The position numbers and the translations under genes are program-made. The notes beneath the pieces were generated by a model, which searched no databases, was not told the DNA's origin, and saw only the letters and a list, made by a program, of their open reading frames with translations. Shown here piece after piece: positions 7,319 to 11,515 of a stretch of 11,515 bases of DNA. Source of the DNA: Candidatus Aerophobota bacterium (GTDB lineage Bacteria; Aerophobota; Aerophobia; Aerophobales; B3-G15). Position 1 is the first letter of the stretch. The number at the start of each line of letters is the position of its first letter. The stretch spans positions 1 through 11,515 of the forward strand of contig DRTT01000063.1 in NCBI GenBank assembly GCA_011372105.1, read 5' to 3'.

Positions 7319-8515
7319 ATGTATCTTTCCGAAAGAGTTACTGTCTTAACACCTTCTGTTACCCTGGGTATATCTGCCAAAGCAAAGCAGATGAGAAAAG
7401 AAGGCAGAGATATAATTAACTTTTCTGCAGGTGAGCCTGATTTTAATACTCCATTACAGGCCAAAGAAGCTGCAATCAGAGCAATAGACGAAAACTACAC
7501 AAGATACACTCCTGTGGCAGGTAGTAGAGAACTTATTGAAGCAATAATAAGAAAGTTCAGGCATGATAACAACCTGGATTACTCTCCCTCCCAGATTATT
7601 GTTGCAAACGGGGCAAAACAGGTAATATTTAATGCTCTTCAAGCAGTGTGCAACCCTGGAGATGAGGTTATCCTGCCTTCGCCTTACTGGGTTTCGTATC
7701 CTGAACAGATAAAGCTTGCAGGTGCAACCCCCGTATACATACATCTTGAGTTTGAAGAAGGCTTAAAGATAAACCAGGAAGAACTTAGAAAAGCCATAAA
7801 GCCTGGAAAGACAAAAGCTATTATCTTAAATACCCCCCATAATCCCACAGGAGGAATGTTTGCAAGGGAGGAGCTTGAAAAAATAGCTGAGGTAGTTGAA
7901 GACCTACCTTTACTTGTAATATCTGATGAGATATATGAGGAATTTGTATATGAATCCTCTCATGTAAGTTTTGCTTCTTTGGGAGAAAAGCTTTACCAGA
8001 AGACTATCACTGTCAATGGAGTATCCAAGACATACGGAATGACGGGGTGGAGAGTAGGTTACGCCGGGGGTCCTGAAAGTATTATTCAGGCAATGATAAA
8101 GATTCAAAGTCACTCTACCTCCTGTGCAAGCTCCGTTTCTCAGAGGGCAGCTTTTGGTGCTCTTTCTCTGGAGAAGGAAGAGGTAAGAATCTTGATTGAG
8201 GAGTTTTTTTACAGAAAAAAATTGGTTGAACAGGGATTAAAGGGAATTGAAGGAATAAGGGTGAACAGACTTCAGGGAGCATTTTATGCCTTCCCTGATT
8301 TTTCTTATTTTTTAGGCACATATTTCGGCAGGAGAAAAATAGAAAGCTCTGTTGACCTTGCAGATTATCTCCTGGAGGAAGCAGGAGTGGCAGTGGTTCC
8401 AGGCTCAGCTTTTGGAGCAGAGGGTTATCTGCGAATTTCGTATGCAGTTTCAAAGGAAGAAATTAAAAGAGGCCTTGAGAGAATAAGAGAGGCTCTTAGT
8501 AATTTAAAAAGGTAA
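7319..8515 (+). CDS. aspC: Class I PLP aminotransferase, aspartate aminotransferase type
   Basis: Transfers amino groups between aspartate (or a related amino acid) and 2-oxoglutarate in the cytoplasm, with pyridoxal phosphate as cofactor. The 398-residue protein has the fold-type I signature. FSAGEPDFNTP is near the N-terminus, NTPHNPTGG carries Asn175, ISDEIYEEFVYE carries Asp203 and Tyr206, and the PLP Schiff-base Lys237 is in NGVSKTYGMTGWRVGYAGG. Arg372 in YLRISYA should bind the substrate carboxylate. These match the bacterial/thermophilic aspartate aminotransferase subgroup (Bacillus and Thermus type), some of which also transaminate prephenate, so specificity is not certain. It has its own promoter 48 bases upstream. 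The downstream leuC starts 16 bases after the stop, so the pair probably forms an amino-acid operon. Confidence 0.92.
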   Translation: MYLSERVTVLTPSVTLGISAKAKQMRKEGRDIINFSAGEPDFNTPLQAKEAAIRAIDENYTRYTPVAGSRELIEAIIRKFRHDNNLDYSPSQIIVANGAKQVIFNALQAVCNPGDEVILPSPYWVSYPEQIKLAGATPVYIHLEFEEGLKINQEELRKAIKPGKTKAIILNTPHNPTGGMFAREELEKIAEVVEDLPLLVISDEIYEEFVYESSHVSFASLGEKLYQKTITVNGVSKTYGMTGWRVGYAGGPESIIQAMIKIQSHSTSCASSVSQRAAFGALSLEKEEVRILIEEFFYRKKLVEQGLKGIEGIRVNRLQGAFYAFPDFSYFLGTYFGRRKIESSVDLADYLLEEAGVAVVPGSAFGAEGYLRISYAVSKEEIKRGLERIREALSNLKR

Positions 8516-8531
8516 AAAGGGAGAAAAGAAG

Positions 8532-9794
8532 ATGGGAATGACCATATCTGAAAAGATACTTGCAGCTCATTCAAACAAGGATACAGTAAGACCAGGTGAT
8601 TTTATTCTGGCGAAGGTGGACCTTGCTTTTGCCAATGATATTACAGCTCCCATTGCCATAGAAAAATTGAGAGAATGGGGTGTAAGAGAGGTTTTTGACA
8701 GGGAAAAAGTTATTATTATACCTGATCATTTTACCCCCAACAAGGATATAAGAGCTGCAACTCAATGCTCTCTTGTGAGAAAGTTTGTTAAGGAATACAG
8801 GATAAAGAATTATTTTGAGGTGGGAAGGTGTGGGATAGAACATATTTTTCTCCCTGAGCAGGGCTTTATTGCTCCCGGGGACCTTATTGTGGGGGCTGAT
8901 TCTCATACCTGCACTCATGGTGCACTGGGCGCTTTTTCCTGCGGGGTGGGGAGTACTGATATTGCAGTAGCAATGGCAACAGGGGAGATCTGGCTGAAGG
9001 TTCCCCCCACAATAAAGCTTGTATATAAAGGTGAGCTTCCTTTGTGGACTACAGCAAAAGACCTTATTCTCTACACCATAGGTGATATAGGTGTTGATGG
9101 TGCAACTTATATGGCTATGGAGTTTACAGGAGACACCATATCAAGGCTTTCTATCTCTGGAAGACTTACAATGTGCAATATGGCCGTTGAGGCCGGGGCG
9201 AAAAATGGTATAGTGGCTCCGGATAAAGTTACGCTTGAATATATAAAAGGAAAAATTAGAAAACCATATAAAATTTATGAGAGCGACCCTGATGCTGAGT
9301 TTGTAGATATAAGAGAGTACAACGTGGAGAAAATTGAACCTCAGGTAGCCTGCCCCTCTCTTCCTTCTAACGTAAAATCTGTTTCTCAGCTTAAGGATGT
9401 GAGAATAGATCAGGTAGTTATAGGTTCCTGTACAAACGGACATCTGGAAGATTTGGAGCTTGCTGCAAAAGTTTTAAAAGGAAAAAAAATTCATCCAGAT
9501 GTTAGAGCTATAATTATTCCTGCTACTCCAAAAATTTATCTTGAGGCTCTTAGAAAAGGGCTTATTGACATATTTGTTGAAGCAGGAGCCGTGGTAGGTC
9601 CATCCACCTGTGGTCCCTGCTTAGGTGGTCACATGGGGATTTTAGCGGAGGGAGAGGTAGCCGTTGCTACTACAAATCGTAATTTTGTTGGAAGGATGGG
9701 TCATCCCAAAAGTTATATTTATCTTGCAAATCCAGCTGTTGCTGCAGCTTCTGCTGTTAAGGGAAGGATAGTTCATCCAGAGGAGGTATGTTAG
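8532..9794 (+). CDS. leuC: 3-isopropylmalate dehydratase large subunit (LeuC/homoaconitase-type)
   Basis: Large subunit of the [4Fe-4S] hydro-lyase that isomerises 2-isopropylmalate to 3-isopropylmalate in leucine synthesis. The 420-residue length matches the shorter LeuC subgroup related to archaeal and homoaconitase enzymes. Cluster ligands are Cys300 (GSCTNGHLEDL), Cys360 and Cys363 (STCGPCLGGHMG). Other motifs are PDHFTP, GADSHTCTHGALGAF, GVGSTDIA and FVGRMGHP. AGGGAG (8518-8523) sits 8 bases before ATG 8532; the ATG at 8538 is a less likely alternative. The catalytic enzyme needs the small subunit LeuD, which usually follows directly, but here a promoter and an unrelated coiled-coil gene follow. 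The partner must be elsewhere, and it largely decides the substrate, so homoaconitase or citramalate-pathway isomerase roles remain possible. Confidence 0.93.
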   Translation: MGMTISEKILAAHSNKDTVRPGDFILAKVDLAFANDITAPIAIEKLREWGVREVFDREKVIIIPDHFTPNKDIRAATQCSLVRKFVKEYRIKNYFEVGRCGIEHIFLPEQGFIAPGDLIVGADSHTCTHGALGAFSCGVGSTDIAVAMATGEIWLKVPPTIKLVYKGELPLWTTAKDLILYTIGDIGVDGATYMAMEFTGDTISRLSISGRLTMCNMAVEAGAKNGIVAPDKVTLEYIKGKIRKPYKIYESDPDAEFVDIREYNVEKIEPQVACPSLPSNVKSVSQLKDVRIDQVVIGSCTNGHLEDLELAAKVLKGKKIHPDVRAIIIPATPKIYLEALRKGLIDIFVEAGAVVGPSTCGPCLGGHMGILAEGEVAVATTNRNFVGRMGHPKSYIYLANPAVAAASAVKGRIVHPEEVC

Positions 9795-9808
9795 AGAAAG
9801 CTTTTTTC

Positions 9809-9837
9809 TTGACAGTGAGAAAGGGGTATGTTAAAAT
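9809..9837 (+). promoter_or_regulatory. Sigma-70-type promoter for the coiled-coil genes
   Basis: A perfect -35 box TTGACA (9809-9814) is followed, after exactly 17 bases, by TAAAAT (9832-9837), one mismatch from the -10 consensus. It lies 14 bases after the leuC stop. Transcription would start near 9844, giving a leader of about 86 bases. It is as close to consensus as the promoter at 7243 and implies separate, strong transcription of the coiled-coil genes. Confidence 0.75.
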
Positions 9838-9872
9838 GTTGAAGTGGTAAAGTGCGATAAGTAAGGAAGTTG

Positions 9873-9882
9873 AAAGGAGGTG
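9873..9882 (+). promoter_or_regulatory. Upstream Shine-Dalgarno sequence without a usable start codon
   Basis: AAAGGAGGTG is a ten-base perfect match to the 16S 3' end, but no ATG, GTG or TTG opens a useful frame at normal spacing. It lies 48 bases before the true start, in the leader of the coiled-coil gene. A ribosome standby site or a remnant are possible explanations. Confidence 0.55.
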
Positions 9883-9911
9883 TAAATAAAATTAATCTTA
9901 AAAAATAATAC

Positions 9912-9919
9912 AAAGGAGG
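9912..9919 (+). promoter_or_regulatory. Ribosome binding site of the first coiled-coil gene
   Basis: AAAGGAGG ends 10 bases before ATG 9930. The nearer ATG at 9923 is only 3 bases away and opens a four-codon frame (stop at 9935-9937), so 9930 is the start. Confidence 0.8.
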
Positions 9920-9929
9920 GGAATGAAAA

Positions 9930-10925
9930 ATGTTTAAGCTGAGAAAAAGAAAGGGCTTGTTGCCAACAGGAATTGCGGTATTTTTAGCTTTTGCAGTTTT
10001 ATCAACAGGAGTTTTGCCAGCTTTAGCTCGGGAGAATAACCTGGAAAGACAATTGGAGGAGGCAAAAGCCACAATTGCTGATCAGGCTAAGATAATTCAG
10101 CAGCTAAGGGATAACTTTTTCAAGACTGTTGAGGAATTGAGCGAGGAGATACAGAGACTTAGAACTGTTATAAAACAGCAAAAGGAAACCATAAGTCAGT
10201 TAAAGAAAAAAGCGGTGGTTCCAGAAGACCTTACGGCACAGATTGAAAATCTTAAGCTCCAGCTTCAGGAAAAAAGCGGGCTTGTCGAAAAACTTTCTAA
10301 GAAAATAAACACCCTTTCAAAGGAAATTGCCAGCCTTGTTTCAAGAAAAGCTGAACTTGAAGAACTTATTGCTGAGAGGGAAAAATCTATTAAGAGTCTG
10401 ACCGAAGAGCATCAGGAGAAGGTTGGGAAACTCAATGAGGAGATTAAGAAACTGACCGAGGAGCTCTCAGCCCTGGAAAAGAAAAATACCGAGCAGCAAA
10501 GAAAAATACGTGAACTTACCGATGATTACTTTAAAGTTACAGAGAAGCTTAACACACAAATTGGAGAGTTGAGAGGTGAGATTAAACAGCTGGAAAAAGC
10601 CAACAAGGATTTGCAGGATAAGCTGGCAAAAGACGCTGAGATAATTCAAAGTTATCGTGAAACGGTGGGAGAATTGGAATCCAAGATAGCAAATCTCCAG
10701 GATGCCAACTATAAACAGCAGAAGACTATTGAAGAACTTCGTTCTCAAATAGAACCTCTTAAGGCTGCTAATGAAAAGTTACAGGCTGAAAAGGAGATGT
10801 TACAGATTGAAAAAGAAAGTCTGCAAGTAGAGAATAGGCAGGTTAAAAGTTCTAACAGCACCCTGAAGTGGGTTATTGGATTGATTGTTATAGCGGGACT
10901 TTTCTTCTCTGGAGGAGGGATGTAA
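9930..10925 (+). CDS. Exported long coiled-coil protein with C-terminal membrane segment; family not recognised
   Basis: I do not recognise a named family. The 331-residue protein starts with a Sec-type signal peptide: basic KLRKRK, hydrophobic core 13-29, and likely cleavage after PALA (33/34), unless the segment is kept as an anchor. Residues 36-306 are almost continuous heptad-rich helix, dominated by Glu, Lys, Leu and Gln, with no Cys. The only prolines inside are Pro98 and Pro276, which probably mark hinges. Three blocks resemble each other at about 57-84, 155-182 and 193-221, suggesting growth by duplication. A short hydrophobic segment (W314 to about G328) follows, and the protein ends SGGGM. 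The mature form would be a rod held in a membrane by its C-terminus, and by its N-terminus if uncleaved. Thermotoga Omp-alpha has a comparable rod-plus-C-terminal-anchor design, but the SLH domain of that protein is absent. A strong promoter and ribosome site suggest abundant expression. A second exported coiled-coil gene follows 45 bases later. The function is unknown. Confidence 0.85.
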   Translation: MFKLRKRKGLLPTGIAVFLAFAVLSTGVLPALARENNLERQLEEAKATIADQAKIIQQLRDNFFKTVEELSEEIQRLRTVIKQQKETISQLKKKAVVPEDLTAQIENLKLQLQEKSGLVEKLSKKINTLSKEIASLVSRKAELEELIAEREKSIKSLTEEHQEKVGKLNEEIKKLTEELSALEKKNTEQQRKIRELTDDYFKVTEKLNTQIGELRGEIKQLEKANKDLQDKLAKDAEIIQSYRETVGELESKIANLQDANYKQQKTIEELRSQIEPLKAANEKLQAEKEMLQIEKESLQVENRQVKSSNSTLKWVIGLIVIAGLFFSGGGM

Positions 10926-10970
10926 GGTGAATTTCACTGGGAAACTAATAGCAACCTAAGGGGGTGAAAT

Positions 10971-11515
10971 ATGTTAAAGAAAGTAGTTAAGAATTTTTTA
11001 ATTTTCCTGGCGGGGTTTACTGTGATAGCCTCTTTTGCCTGGGCTCAGGAATCATCCCCCTCTACTGAGGTAGAGGAACTTATTGTACAGATACAGGCGT
11101 TGAGAGCGGAAATTTCTCAACTTAAGGAAATGGTGGATCAGGCAAGAGAAATTGCTGTTGATAGTCGTCTTGAGGCTGAGAAATTTAAAGAAGAGACTCT
11201 TTACAGACTGGGGTTGTGGCGTACAAGATTGGGAGAGGGGATGATGATGAGCTTATCTGCAAAAAAAGCTTCTGAGAGAGCAGAAGAGGCTGCGAAATCA
11301 GCCAGTGAGCAGATAGAGCTTGTGTTGAAGAGAATGAAAGGTGTAGAAGAGAGATTTGGTATCCTGTCAAAGAAAGTGGAAGAGGAGATTAGTGCAAGAA
11401 TAAAACTTGAGGAAAAAAGCACAGAGCTTGAGAGAAAACTTGCGCTTCTTTCTCAAGATGTAGAGTCTCTTAAGACAGATGTAGCCTTAGCAAAGGAAAT
11501 GGCTGCCACAGCTAA
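10971..11515 (+). CDS. Second exported coiled-coil protein, 3' end outside window; family not recognised
   Basis: The frame starts at ATG 10971 and stays open to the window edge, giving 181 residues. AAGGGGGTG (10958-10966) precedes it at good spacing. The N-terminus is a clear Sec signal peptide: KKVVK, hydrophobic core 9-22, and likely cleavage after SFAWA (25/26), leaving QESSPSTEVEE. The mature part is helical and charged. A first predicted coil covers about 33-77, followed by a non-heptad patch with aromatic and glycine residues (YRLGLWRTRLGEGMMMSL, 78-95). An Ala-rich helix (97-114) and further coiled coil follow to the edge. There is no Cys. Spacing and matching design link it to the preceding coiled-coil gene, and the two products may interact (inference). 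No function can be assigned. The missing C-terminus could hold a membrane segment or an outer-membrane domain. Confidence 0.85.
   Translation, partial: MLKKVVKNFLIFLAGFTVIASFAWAQESSPSTEVEELIVQIQALRAEISQLKEMVDQAREIAVDSRLEAEKFKEETLYRLGLWRTRLGEGMMMSLSAKKASERAEEAAKSASEQIELVLKRMKGVEERFGILSKKVEEEISARIKLEEKSTELERKLALLSQDVESLKTDVALAKEMAATA

Noticed and set aside
9796..9812. Possible hairpin AGAAA..TTTCT after leuC as terminator
   Set aside because: Stem of five weak pairs, no GC-rich stem or U tract after it, and it runs straight into the TTGACA box.
9788..9850. Small frame starting ATG 9788 behind AGGAGG
   Set aside because: The spacing from AGGAGG to ATG is only one base, the frame overlaps the leuC end and the promoter, and the 20-codon product has no recognisable features.
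9870..9908. Twelve-codon TTG leader peptide in the coiled-coil gene leader
   Set aside because: Rare start codon, ribosome site too close, and no regulatory codon run; cannot be separated from chance.
10869..10925. C-terminal sorting signal (PEP-CTERM or GlyGly-CTERM type)
   Set aside because: A membrane segment is present, but the glycines come after it and no basic cluster follows, so the tripartite pattern does not fit.
10927..10937. Palindrome GTGAATTTCAC between the coiled-coil genes
   Set aside because: Arms of only five bases with a one-base centre and no U tract; too short to call an operator or terminator.

Overview
The window is a gene-dense bacterial segment with every gene on the + strand. 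The DNA is AT-rich and purine-loaded on the coding strand. It favours AGA/AGG arginine and ATA isoleucine codons and encodes Lys/Glu-rich proteins, which suggests (inference only) an anaerobic, possibly thermophilic lineage. Full elongasome genes (PBP2, RodA) and Sec-type signal peptides indicate a rod-shaped bacterium with peptidoglycan. I cannot name the phylum from sequence alone.

Region 1 (2-7236) reads as one long operon with gaps of 1 to 26 bases. It holds the 3' part of a 2-oxo acid dehydrogenase E2 gene, then ribE (riboflavin synthase), ribBA (fused DHBP synthase/GTP cyclohydrolase II), ribH (lumazine synthase), prmC (release factor methyltransferase), mrdA (PBP2) and rodA. The riboflavin block lacks ribD and has no FMN riboswitch in front of it. 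Its most notable feature is that the DHBP-synthase half of RibBA has lost its metal and catalytic motifs while the GTP cyclohydrolase II half is intact. RibH carries Gln22 where a ring-stacking aromatic is expected, and RibE has an unusual Asp100.

Region 2 (7237-9794) starts with a near-consensus sigma-70-type promoter (TTGACA, 17 bases, TATATT). It continues with a class I PLP aminotransferase (aspartate aminotransferase type) and leuC (isopropylmalate dehydratase large subunit). The pair looks like a small amino-acid operon, but leuD does not follow.

Region 3 (9795-11515) opens with a second near-consensus promoter (TTGACA, 17 bases, TAAAAT) and a leader of about 86 bases holding two strong Shine-Dalgarno sequences. 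Two consecutive genes for exported coiled-coil proteins follow. The first has a signal peptide, about 270 residues of coiled coil with internal repeats, and a C-terminal membrane segment ending in Gly-Gly-Gly-Met. The second has a signal peptide and a helical body and runs off the window. I recognise neither as a named family. Their architecture and strong expression signals suggest an abundant cell-envelope spacer or tether, and this is the best candidate here for something undescribed.

No tRNA, rRNA, CRISPR array, insertion sequence or convincing intrinsic terminator was seen, and no gene-free stretch exceeds 300 bases.
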